Shown: positions 1 through 11,800 of the stretch, one piece after another | How the letters are laid out: each line of letters begins with the position of its first letter | Position numbering within the stretch: the stretch's first letter is position 1 | Source of the DNA: Quillaja saponaria | Taxonomy: Eukaryota > Streptophyta > Magnoliopsida > Fabales > Quillajaceae | Direction of reading: 5' to 3' | NCBI GenBank assembly: GCA_029379385.1 | Contig: CM055613.1 | Span: 11,240,001-11,304,000 of the forward strand | DNA: 64,000 nucleotides | Notes under the pieces: model-generated | Databases searched by the model: none | What the model saw: only the letters and a program-made list of their open reading frames with translations | What the model was told of the DNA's origin: nothing | Program-made: the position numbers and the translations under genes

Positions 1-1234
1 ATTGCAGCAATGGGCAGCTTTGCTTACATCATGGACAAAGATGGGGTCTTCAGGAACTCATTTAATGATAGTTGGGATCGATTATTGTCAAAACATCCTA
101 TACCATTTTATTACTGTATAGGTAATGTTTCTTGGTGTCTATTTATTTACTTCTCCTTGACTGCTGAAATTTTCAGTATTCTTGTTCTCACAATTATTGT
201 GTTACCTTATAAGCATGGACACTTCTAATCATAGCTTGTTGCCATGTCAAATATGGTGTGACACGACACTCTACACTTGAAGATATAGAGTAGAAAATTA
301 TTTTTGATCTTTACATGTTCATGTCCATTTTACTAAGTAGTTACTATGTCCATCATTTTATTTTGGGATAAATTAACTTACACGCTACTAATATTATATA
401 GTCACGTGAATTGACATAGGTCTGAAATCCAAGCTCACATCCCTCTCTTGCATTTGATGCATTTCCAGTTCTTCTTACATACTTTCTTTTCTTAATTTTC
501 TATCTGAACACTCCGAAACTATTCAAGAAATTACTTTCAACTCTACCTAATTGGCTTCACTCCTGGCTAACATCTGTTTTTGAATTATGGTGGAAAGTTC
601 TGGTTTCCATAATTCTAGATGTTGCATTAATGTCAGTAATATTTTTGTACCTCTCTATCTTATTTGTTCCAGACTGATGATCTTATGCAAATATATGTTA
701 CCAGGAGTACTGGCCTTCTTTGTGCTGCTTGGATTTTTTGGTCTCATACTACATTGCTCCTCCCTCAATACTAATGATCCAAGAATGGCTGGCTGCCAGA
801 ACTGTTGTTACGGATGGGGCATATTGGATTGTTTTCCTGCATCAATGGAGGCATGCTTTGCCCTTGTGGTTGTTTTTGTTGTTATTTTTGCAATTCTTGG
901 TATAGCTTATGGGTTTCTTGCTGCCACCTTGGCCATTCAAAGAATTTGGCAAAGGCACTACCACATTCTCACCAAACATGAGCTCACAAAGGTAAAGATC
1001 TTAATGTTCTTGACCTGTTTACAAGTTGGAATAAAAGTTGATCATGTAAAGTAATTTCTATAAACTTTAAAGTAGTTTGATCTCTACATCAATTGTATCC
1101 TCTTTGTAGTCAGATTGTTTGATTAGTTATAGTGTTTGCAGGAATACATAGTGGAGGATCTGCATGGTTGTTACACCCCACCAAAGTTGGACACAGAACA
1201 TGAAGAACGCTTGAAAATGTTCAAGCTTTTGTGA
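1..1234 (+). CDS. RING-CH (MARCH-like) membrane E3 ubiquitin ligase family protein, C-terminal part (5' end outside window)
   Basis: Three exons are visible: 1-121, 705-991 and 1142-1234, with GT-AG introns. Their sum is 501 nt (166 residues plus TGA), and the frame is already open at base 1. The residues resemble the conserved C-terminal half of a plant RING-CH/MARCH-like family as I recall it from Arabidopsis (At1g50440-like): a segment reading GSFAYIMDKDG, then FRNSF and HPIPFYYCIG. Next come two long hydrophobic stretches (about residues 41-58 and 87-110) flanking a Cys-rich loop (GCQNCCYGWG, DCFPAS), then IQRIWQRHYHILTK and the tail YIVEDLHGCYTPPKLD. Family members are membrane proteins that attach ubiquitin through an N-terminal RING-CH finger. 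That finger is not in the window, so the enzymatic assignment rests on homology of the C-terminal part. The gene converges on AKT1 with about 1.35 kb between stop codons. Confidence 0.82.
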
Positions 1235-2590
1235 TTAATTGGTGGTTAATTTAACATGTCTTTTGATGGTTTTAAATCCTGAGGTGATACTATATTAAAA
1301 GCTGATAAATTAATTGCTCAACAACTTTGTCTAATGGGCAAGAAAAAGAATGGTAACAACATGCTTATCTGTATGCTCTCCTGAGTTATACCTGATTTTC
1401 TAAATCTGACCGAACAAATTAGCCTTAAATCAGGATAAGCGAAGATGTACTTAATTAATTACTTATAAATGTTTTAATGGTCAGGTTACTTCACTTGTCC
1501 ATCTGTGATTTAGCTTAGACATCCATAAAGCTGTGTAGCATTAAATATATTTCAATCGGGACTCACCTCGGCAGCTGTACACGGTGTAATGGCTGTGCTA
1601 CTGTTACTATATAGGTTTCTGAAAGAGGAGACGGTAATGTAGGTTTTCTCAACAAATTTGGTATTTTGCATTATGCTAGAAAACACCATAGAATGTGTCC
1701 AGCTGAAGCTTGTCATCAGCTTTAAAGTAGCTGTTGACATTTTTTGTTTCAGTCAAGTGTTAATCTTGTATTAGAGATAAACTTCTGTTACTGTATTATC
1801 TAATAAGCCTATTACAGGTGTTGGTTATCAAGCTGAGCCTACTGAATGAGTTTAATCAAAGGCTTGTAAGATCATGGGTTGGGGGCCCTTTCTAGAGGGA
1901 GATCTTTTGGGTTTTATTCTAATGGTGTTGAGAACTCTTTCATTATGCTGCTGCTTGTTTACATCTCTAGGCATGGTCTAGGTGACTTTTAATTAACCAA
2001 AGGAAGAAGGAAAAGAAAAGGAGTCCATTTTGGATTTGGTTCCAAGAGCTGTGTGTGTTTTTTTTTTTTTTTTTTGATAATACCAGGAGATGTATATGTG
2101 ATTGCTTTGTTTTCGACCTATACACAAGATCTGCGCTAAAGAATTTAGTTAACTGCTTATCAAAACTGTGACAGCATAGTAAGCAAAACAAGTCTCTTCT
2201 ATCTGTGAGAGACTTACAGTCCTTTCGTTACCTGCCATCGTACAACTCTCTCTGACATCAATTTTGGATTGAATTATTGGACGTAAGAGTAAACAAATGA
2301 AAGAACAAGATGTAGGATCTTTCAAAACTTGGTGGGAAACATAAAATTATTGAATTTCAGTTATATACGTACAGTGGAATTTAATTAATGAAACTGATTA
2401 CAGAGCCATTACACAACTCTCTCTAACATCGATTTTGAATTACTTTAATACGAAAAACCTACAAGAAAGGCTACTTACAACTGGCCTCCTATGTGGTCCT
2501 CAGCTAAACCCAAAATGACACAAAGGAATTGCATGTGGTTCAGATTTGGGTAGGGAGGAGAAAAGGCAAAAATATACAATAAATGATGTA
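1235..2590. other. Convergent 3' flank between the RING-CH gene and AKT1
   Basis: The spacer lies between two tail-to-tail genes and should hold both 3' UTRs. A poly-T run sits at about 2057-2075. Short open frames here (for example 1552-1740 minus and 1967-2191 minus) have no recognisable protein features and are probably chance. No RNA gene was seen. Confidence 0.5.
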
Positions 2591-5500
2591 CTATAAACCC
2601 GCACTGTTTTGTGGAGTTTGGCAATTTGATATCTGTGTTCCAAAGTCACTGACAAAAATAAGACAATCTCCATCTCTAATTACATCTATGTCATCAATTT
2701 CAGCTCCAACTTTGTTTAGAACCCTAGTAGGAAAGACACCAAATTTCTTAGCTCCTATCTCAAGTAGTTCCTTAAAACTCCCTGGAAGTAGGACGAGCTT
2801 CCCAGCAACTTCACCCTTTTCAGGACAACTTATAGTTACTCTAACACAGTTAGCACCACCACCAGAATTGTTTGAATTTCTTAAATGGTTAACAGAAAAT
2901 AGCAATTCCTTCTCACCTTTGTGAGCTGCAGACATCATCCCAAACAGTGAGTTGTGGAAGTTATTGCTCCGACGACGGGGACGGCCTTGGTTCCACGATC
3001 TATCTGCTCCTGGGAATGAACCATCCTGGGACATAGGAATTGTTGGTTCACTCGTAAATCTCCCAAGGTACCGACTCCTACTCTGTCTCTCATTAATTAT
3101 AATGACAGATTGGATCTTGGGCTCTCCAAAAGATTGGAACACCGCTTTAATATCCTCATGTCCCTGTTGGTCAGCTAGATCCCTTGGTGTCCAACCATGG
3201 ATATCTGGCTTGTCAACGTCAGCACCATGATCCAAAAGGAATTTCACTATTTCAGCATTGTCTTCACAAACTGCAACATGGAGAGCCGTGTTTCCGTTGC
3301 TCTTAGGGAGGCTGATATCCCCTCCATAACGAACTAAGACCTTGAGCAGGTTCAAGTTGTTTTGTTCAGCTGCAGTGCATGCAAACTGACCCATATCTCC
3401 ATACTGTAAATTTGCACCATTGTCTACTAACAATTTGATCACTGATTCATGCCCACCCAATATAGCTTCCCATAGTGGTACACTCCCATCTGAGTCTGCA
3501 TGTGCATACAACAACATTACTTATTTGATATTGGTTATAGGATTTTATCTAATTCATTCCCATCTATGCTTGACAAGCCTGAATAATCCCATTAAACATA
3601 AAGGAAAACTTCTACATTGGTGATATCTTAAATAAAATTGTGGGATTATCTCTCTAATGAAAGAACCTGTCTTTGTTAGGCTGAACTCACCAAAAGATCC
3701 TAATATGATTTGTTTAATGAACAGACAAGTACACCCCAAATAATTATAGCAGTTAATTTATTAAGGAAGTCAATGGATGTGATCCAGTTTTGATAAGATA
3801 AATGTATTGGCTTTGACTTACTACTATTATAAGTAACTATACAATTAAATAGGCCACCGCCTACCTAATCAGAAAACTTAGAAAATAGGGTTAATATACT
3901 TGTGCATTATTGAGGCTACTGTATTAAGAAATGAGCCAGATGACGTGATCTTCTACAGCCTAGAGATTGGATTAATATTAACAAAAGAAGAAAATCGGTT
4001 TTTATTTCATGTGATGGCATTGATTTGCATCCCTTGCTTCTTGCCCATTGAAGCATTCAAGGGTTAGTTTTGGATAAGGCAGAAGATGGTCAACTAACAA
4101 CAAAAATTGAAAAATGAACAAACAACAAAACAACAGAATCAAGAAAATAACTGACAGCAAAATAAATATAATTTAGTTGCTAACCAAACATACTAACATG
4201 TTTATTTAGAAAAATAAATCAGCAGTAGACAACTACAAAAGGACCTTTTAAAGGAAAGGTCACAGATGAAGATGACCTAACAATATAGAATTATACATAC
4301 TAAAAAAAGAAGGAAGTGCAAGTATTTGACTTGAGTAAAAGAAGAAAAAAGAGAAGATCATGACATCAAGTTTCTAAGGGCTAGAATAATACCTCTACTG
4401 TTTGGATCCGCCCCATAATCCAATAGAAGCAGTACACAGTTCTCACTTCCTTTAGATGATGCTATATGCTAGTTTTACAAGAAGGATAAATTCAGCATTA
4501 TCAATAACCAAAATTTCTAGGATTCAACAAAAAGTAAAATCAGAATTACAGGATTTTCACATACCAAAGCTGTCCTGCCATTGACGTCTGTTTCATTTGG
4601 GTCCAGGCCCCGTTTCAACAACTGATGCAATAACAAGTCATCTCCCCTGATTGCTGCAAAGCACAGACTCAAAGGTAGGTCCATTCTACCACGAGCCAGC
4701 ATGTTCTCTGTCTCCAACAAAACTCCCTCCATAAATGGGTCCTTGAGGTCTTTCAAATGCTGTCCCACCAAGAGATAAAAGAGTACAAATCAATGTGTTA
4801 TAATATACCCATTATATCTAATGTATGTAACTTTGTTATAGTCCTTATTTCAATTCTATAGAAAACCATGATGTGCTGATTTGGACATAAAAAAAATGAG
4901 AAATCCCAAATGGTAATTATACAATCTTATATGTAGATTAGGCACTAAGCAGTATTCCAAGTCCCAAAATGAAATATGATGCATTGCATACCTGAAGGAG
5001 ATTATTCATGATTATTGTCCCATCTCCTACATTGGACCGAACAATATTTAAGAATGTGGTACGATTCAGCCTCAGTAGTTGGCTCAATCGCTTGGTCCGC
5101 ACAGTAAATAGCTGTGGCCTATAACATAGTACACCAATCTCACCACAGAGATCTCCAGTTTTTGCCTCTCCAACAACCTGCAATCAGTCAGTACCAGTCA
5201 GCTTTCTAATTAGTGTGGAATGTTCTATTACGAAATAAGTTTAGCTAGCTGTTTTAGTGTTTTCAGGCTTGCCTGCTCAACTCCATTTTTGAGAACTAGC
5301 AGATCCTGTAAAGTAATTTAAACATTGGGGAACTCTTCAGTAAGTTTACAGAGAGGAAATAGGAAAATTTCAGAAATAACATAAATAAGTTGAAGTATTA
5401 CCACAGCACCCGTGACAAGTATGTAGAATTCTGTGGGAGCTTCGTTCTGCAAGATAACATCTTCTTTGGGAGGAAAATACTCAGCTTTCATCTCGGAGAC

Positions 5501-8331
5501 CTTCATAATGTTTTAGGTGAAAAAAAACATTAGCATTTAATGGGAAACAAAGATTTAAGAGGAATATCACTGCAGAGAATGAGTATTGGAAGATGATAGT
5601 TGATGCAGTCTTTGCAATTACCAATTGAAACAGCAAGTCATTTGAAACCCCACGAAACAAGTACACCTTATCCACAAGAGAGTAAAAAAGATAATGTGAA
5701 ATGCTCGATCGGATGGCTTTAGGAAGGGAATCAAGGGTCTCTTGCTGCTGCAGCCCCTCTGAGTCTGTTCTGAATTTCAAACACAGATGTGCAAGCATTT
5801 GGTCCTGCAGACGAGCTGGCAATTGGTTCCTTTGAGCAAAACTTGAGGCTGCTTGTATAGTGTCTCTCTGGAAATTAACCACAGATACAAGAAAAGAATA
5901 ATAAATATTAAGCTGGAAGGATTAATGGAAGTACCAGATATGTGATTTTACATAGTAAATTTAGTTACAACCAATTTTAAACCAATTCACTTACAAATTT
6001 TCTAGTTCGACTGGTCCCATGGACAACTAAGTTAGTCATATTTCCAATCAAATAAGCCGTCAAACCCAGATTGAAGAGCATATAGAAGATGTCAAAGATC
6101 ATCTCTCTTGTATTCACTGGATGCAAGTCACCATAGCCAACAGTTGTCAGAGTAGTGATAGACCAGTAAATTGATGTCACATATCGAATCCACAAGCTCT
6201 GTTCAAGCGCTAACGCCCCAATCCACGTCTTACTGGGGTCATGATAATGTGCAGCAAGAAGATAATAGAAGCATCCAGCACAGTGAACGGCAAAAAGGGT
6301 AACCTATAAAGATCCTTTAGATAAAAAATAAGACAGTACACTACAAAAGACTAAACTCTTTCATATCATGTAAATAGAAGTTCAGAAACTTACACATATA
6401 AGTTTAGCACATCGAACCCAGAAGTAGTTATAGTTCCTGTCCTTCTCCAGTCTGTTTAAAGACATAATAATTGTGGTTAATAACAAACCAATAGTCATCT
6501 ATATGATCATTTTCTGTGGTTAGGACTTAGGAATTTAAATTTACTTCAGGAGTAGATTAGAAACCTCTGTTACCTAGAAAATAGAGCACTAACTCTTCGC
6601 AGTCGCCAAAGGCGTAGCATATTGAATAAGCCATATGACTGAAAAGGTGAAGGGGAAATCTCCCGAGCAAGCTCAGAAGGAATAGTGGATATGACATCAA
6701 AAGCCAACCAGGAACGTGTATATTTCCACGCAATCTTCTTTGGATTATCAACCAATAAATAGGTAGCTTTATCAAGGTATGCTACAAAGAATGTAAGAAT
6801 GATATCCACAGCAAAGAATCCATTGACAACATTATCAGTCACGGAGAGTGGTCCCTTTGGTTTCTTAAGAAACCCAAATTCAAAAGGCGATACCCAAGCA
6901 GTATAGACAACCAGAACAACTAGAAAAGTCTCCCATATCCTGTAAAAGACATTAAAATTGCTACAGATTTTATTCTTCGAACAAAAAAATTGAAACAAAG
7001 ACATTAAAGTATTAAGTGTTTATGGATGGAAGAAATCAAGTTATTGCCAGCCGCAAAACCAGAAGTATCTCCGCTTTGTTAATAATGATGGCAGAGAAGG
7101 TTGGGAGAGGGGAGGGGTAGAAGGCAAGATTTTTGATATTCCACAACATGGGGGGCTTTATGGAGGTATCCAAATCATTCTTTTCCAGCTAAACAGCTAC
7201 AAGTCAAAGGATTTAAACATGGGCGATACTGGAAGAGGTGGAGAAAATCAATACATATACCACAGAACCAGCAGATTGGCTCTAACACAAGGCAAGAAGA
7301 ATCTCCCAGAACCAATTATAAATAATTAGGTTGACTAACAACCAAAAGTCCTCACTACTGAAAGAAAATCTTTCACTTCCCTTACTTTTAAAACCCAAAT
7401 CCATTATTCCAAAACCAACAGAGGAAAGAAAGAAGTAAACGTTCTTCCACAGAAACACCATTTTGACCTGGAATTAACCAGAGCAAAAGCAGGCAAAAAG
7501 AGAACAGAAAAAAAGGATGGTTGTGATTAGAGAAATTTCAGTGATTGAGTTTGCAGTGCCCCACAAGAACGAATTCTTAGAAGACGAACAAAATTAAGTT
7601 TAATAAGATAAAACCACACGAAGCATAGCAAGAAATAGTTCTTTTGGTGATTAACAAGGCTTGTCAAAGAATGGGTATCTTCCAACCCAGACACCAGAAA
7701 GGGAAAATACAAGACTAAACTAGAAAACAAGGAATTCAGTACATTACATTACAACCAAATGACAAAAAAAACATGAAAATTCAAAAAGTAAGATGCTAAA
7801 ATGGATACAAGAATCTAATAAAGTAAAAACCACAAATCAAAACAGGTAAATTAACAAACTTTGGTAGTTAGAAACAAAGTGAAAGCAACAAGACTCACAA
7901 GATTAATTCCTTAAACAAAATAACGAAAAATATAAAAAAAGTCAGAATCAGATAAGAAGTCATTGTACCCTTTCACTCTGAAGAACAAAGAAACTGATTT
8001 CTCTTTTATTCTTTTTATTTATTTAATTTTTTTTTTTTGATTCTTAGTTATAAAGGAAGAAGGAAGAAAAAAAGGAATTTGCAATTGAAATAAGACAAAC
8101 CCATAAACAGAGAAGGAAGGCAATAGTAAGAAAAGAAGTCAATAACCTGTAACGGTGATCATAGGGTGAAATAATGAACCTCCCGAGCTTGACTCTTCGG
8201 TTACTTCTAGCACCCAGTGAAGGTAATATTCCAGTAGAGAGACTGTAATGGCTTCCATCCCTTGATAATTCTAACTCTTCTTCACCACACATTGACACCT
8301 TAAACATCCCTCTGTTTGTCACACCCTCCAT
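2591..8331 (-). CDS. AKT1: AKT1-type Shaker inward-rectifying potassium channel
   Basis: Eleven exons, read on the minus strand: 8147-8331, 6574-6939, 6394-6451, 5995-6303, 5622-5867, 5402-5500, 5273-5305, 4992-5177, 4565-4759, 4393-4468 and 2591-3495. They total 2658 nt, or 885 aa. The N-terminus carries [17 protein letters not shown], a hallmark of AKT1. S1-S6 run from about residue 63 to 290. The S4 sensor RLWRLRRV lies near 170, and the selectivity filter TTVGYGD is at 256-262. A cyclic-nucleotide-binding-like domain covers about 375-495, ankyrin repeats about 515-690, and a KHA domain about 801-869. Arabidopsis AKT1 (857 aa) takes up K+ at the root plasma membrane and is activated by CIPK23 with CBL1/9. 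No lesion is visible. The start is the ATG at 8331; the frame continues upstream without another ATG. The seventh intron (5178-5272) has a GC donor, and the exon before it is only 33 nt. Confidence 0.96.
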
Positions 8332-8335
8332 TCTT

Positions 8336-8353
8336 TCAAACGCACCGATACAT
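8336..8353 (-). promoter_or_regulatory. Five-codon uORF 4 nt upstream of the AKT1 start
   Basis: On the minus strand an ATG at 8353 opens a frame of five codons (MYRCV) and stops at 8336-8338. Four bases separate the stop from the AKT1 ATG at 8331. A TATA-like element about 65 nt further upstream would put the transcription start upstream of this uORF, so it should lie in the leader. A minimal uORF this close to a start usually lowers initiation or forces leaky scanning; here that is inference. Confidence 0.6.
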
Positions 8354-8412
8354 GAAAAACCCACCCCCTCTTTCTCTCTTGCTTGGGCTTTTTGTTATGC
8401 AGCTCTAGGCGG

Positions 8413-8423
8413 AATATATATAG
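8413..8423 (-). promoter_or_regulatory. Probable TATA box of AKT1
   Basis: On the minus strand the sequence reads CTATATATATT, about 85 nt upstream of the AKT1 ATG. That spacing suits a short 5' leader of roughly 50-60 nt. The assignment comes from position and sequence only. Confidence 0.5.
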
Positions 8424-8494
8424 CTCCCTGGTCCGCACTAATGTAAATTACATATAAATATATATTAATCGCCAGGTGTGTCATACATGATACA

Positions 8495-8537
8495 TAGGCA
8501 GAGCTTTTTGTTTTTAGGCAGAGCTTTTTGTTTTTTT
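8495..8537. repeat. 20-bp tandem duplication in the AKT1 upstream region
   Basis: Two adjacent copies of TAGGCAGAGCTTTTTGTTTT lie about 165-205 bp upstream of the AKT1 start codon. They are identical across the 20-base unit, which suggests a recent slippage duplication. Confidence 0.75.
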
Positions 8538-8637
8538 CTGCAAAGGAGTTACAAGGACTGTGGTGACCCTACTAGACTTAATATTCAAGGAAATTGTTTT
8601 GATCATATTTCCCCTACCTATGCGCTGGTCATCTAAT

Positions 8638-8850
8638 GCCTTGTTTGGTTAAGTTTTACTTAAAGCAGCTCTATTTTTTTCTTTATGAAAATGCTAATTC
8701 AACTTTATTTATCAAAAAATAGTCTTAGTTTTTCTTCTTTTTTTCTTTCGAATGAGTGAACGAGATGCACCTAACCGAGAAAAACTAATTTTGTATGTGT
8801 GGGGTTATTCACTTTGAGATTCTAAAAGAAAAACTACAAACCAAATAGGC
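8638..8850. mobile_element. Candidate MITE in the AKT1 upstream region
   Basis: The left end reads GCCTTGTTTGGTTAAG. The right end, reverse-complemented, reads GCCTATTTGGTTTGTAG, giving imperfect terminal inverted repeats around a 213-bp non-coding segment. The ends resemble the TGTTTGGT-type termini common in plant MITEs. I did not find a clear target-site duplication, so the superfamily is open. Confidence 0.45.
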
Positions 8851-11800
8851 AAAATATCACTAATGTAAAACACTAAAATAGTTTTTTTTTTCCTTTCTTC
8901 CCAAAATGTGCCTTTTGGTTTTGAAAGTTCTACTCATATTTTTCAAGGTCAAATTTGGATGTATAGTTTTAGTAGTATTTGTTTTTTTTGGTATAAGGGA
9001 GTGGAAAGGATGTAGACTTGTAGAATTTAAACAGACCCTTTTGAAAAAGAAAAAAAAGAAAGAAAAAAAGCCTTAAAACTTACCCGAAGATGAAACAAAA
9101 TGGTCAAATATTAATTGGATGCAATTGTTTAGAGCATGGTCTAATGAAATTATATTTACTTTTTAATATGTAAAAAATGATAGAATATATTTAATCTTTT
9201 ATTCAAAATATTTTTCTATTTTTTTTCTTGTTTTGTTTGACATATTAATTATTGATTTTTTTTTTTTATGAATTAGAAGTTAGTCCTTTGATAAAGTAGT
9301 CCCTTCAGGGTAAAATATTTTTCTATTTTTTGTCTTGTTTTGTTTTGGTACAAAATCTTTTTCTATTTTTTAATATTGATGCAATGACGTTAATATACCA
9401 CAAACTCTAATTTTATACCAAAAACTAGCTTTTCTCTAATATACATCAACTATATATATTACGAAGTTTAAAGCAAGAAAACAATTTGAATAAAAGGGCA
9501 AGTACACGTAAATAGTAAGAAGTGAGGAAACATATATCAATTACTTGAGTTAGACTCTCACAATATAAGCTAATCATTTTAAAGTGGCAAGTACACGTAA
9601 ATAGCATAACTTAATAGCAAATGACATATAAAAAATGAATTAAATGCATATAAAATACTTAGAATTAATAACTCATAATTAGCCTAGTTTTTTTGTAATT
9701 AGTTTTCTTAAAACACAATTGTTAACTCAGTTATTTTAACCAAAAAAAGAAGAAGGGTATTATATATGATAAAAGAACAAATCTAATAAGTAAAAATCAC
9801 ACATCATGTTTAATTATGAAAAGCCTTAAAAGTATTCAATTTATGTAAGTATTAGCTCATACAAACCATGTGTCAAACATGCATGTCTTTTTTTTTATTA
9901 TCATCGTAAACACGTAAAAATGAGATAATATAAATATTTTAGACATATCTAAAAGTGTCAATATTTGAAATGTGTTATGCATCATATTGAAAATTTTAGA
10001 AAAGCTTTAAAGTTACTTAATACTAATTACATTACGGCATGAAGGGGTTGGGGAAAGCTTGAACCCAATTCTTACAGTAATGAATATAAACGCAATTGAA
10101 ATTTAAGAATTATACATTAGTGTATTGATAAGACCATTCATTATTTCTTAAAGCTCGATAAACCATATAGTCAAAAGAAAACATAATTCCACAATTTTAT
10201 TATTGTTATGACTTTAAATAAAGTAATTTGGACTGCAATCCATTTAACATAAGGAATTGAGTCTAAGGATGCCAACTATACCTGGATTATGTAACTTTTT
10301 TCTTGGCGTACTTTTTGAAGTTAGATTTCTAATTCTTATTTAAAACAATTAAGCAAACAAAATCATTTGTCATCTTTATAATTTAGGGGAACAATACATG
10401 AAATATAATTATTTATTTAAAATTAATACATTAACAAATAACAGCTAAATTATGAGAGAGTTACTTCCGGTTGTGTAGTTTAAAAGTTTTTTAAATCTCA
10501 GTCGGATAAAAAAATAAAAATAGGCAAGGTAACTTTATGGTACTTTCTACAAAAACTCAAAATTTCAAGGTGGCTATAATAAATAAAACTTTTTTTGATC
10601 AAAGTTGGAATAAATAAATAAGCGTGCTGCATTTCACTCACCGACCCGATATTAAATAATGCCACGTTACTCAATTGGATCTGCGCGTCCAATTTTGTTC
10701 TATATGCCGCTTTGACTTTTTCCAATAAACCATTTTCCCGTTTGGAGTAAGTCTATATTTAACTAGCATACATAACTCCTGTAAATATTCGAAATTTTAT
10801 TTATTTTAAACATTTAATATTATTATAAGATAAAAATAATGTTTAAATTTTCTTTCAAGATAAATAAAAAGATTATCAACTCATAAAAGTGAAATAATGA
10901 GTAGGGTCAGAAAAATGGTTTTGAATATTGTCAAAATAACAAACAAAATTTCAAGTAGTTTATTCATTAACAAATAATAATATTTAGAAAGATTAATTAA
11001 TTGTATGTGGTTTTTGATATACCTTTTCAAATAGTCTCATTTAAATGTATTCTAACATACAAATATACATATGACATTACGAGTAAGAGCAAATTTCTAA
11101 GAAAGATGGAAAAAATTATATCATTATAAAACTTTAAATACAAATTACAATAAATAATGTACGGTGAAATTTTTGTAGTGGTAATACCATATTCATTGAA
11201 TGTGAATAAACATTATTTCACATTACATAATTCTTTTTTTTTTAGAAAAGAAAACTCGTTCATCAATTTTTTGATTTTGAAAGTAACAAGATGATTCTTA
11301 TGTTTCAATCTCTTACAATGCATAAGAATGGTTAAATGAGAAGTGACCTATATTGTGAAGTTGGAATTTGAATACAAAAAAATGTAAATTCTAAGAATAA
11401 AAAAGAATAGCTAAGAAGTTTTTAAAACTATGATCCTTAAAAAAGAAATAAAAAAGATTTTTGTAGTTAATATTTCTCATTAATATATGAGATATTTAAT
11501 ATATATTTAGAAATAAAATATGAAAATATTTTTATAATTAGTATTTTCATTAATATATGAGATACTTTATAATTTTATTAATTAGAAAATGAAAAAAAAA
11601 ATTATAAATAATATTTTTATAAATGTTAAATATATTGCTGTGGCAAAAAAATATAATAAAAAAATTATGTGAAATTTTATTAAAAATTGATAAATTCATT
11701 TTGTAATAGAAAATTTTGATCGCGCCGCGGGAGAACTTTCAAACAGCCACGTGCTAAAATTGATAAGTCTTGCTGGAATTTTACAAGAAAACTAAATTAT

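Noticed and set aside
2583..2924. 113-codon plus-strand frame
   Set aside because: It is the antisense shadow of the last AKT1 exon, including the KHA domain.
8044..8364. A longer AKT1 N-terminus beginning at 8364
   Set aside because: The codon at 8364 is GTG, not ATG. The first in-frame ATG is 8331, which also matches the usual start of dicot AKT1 proteins.
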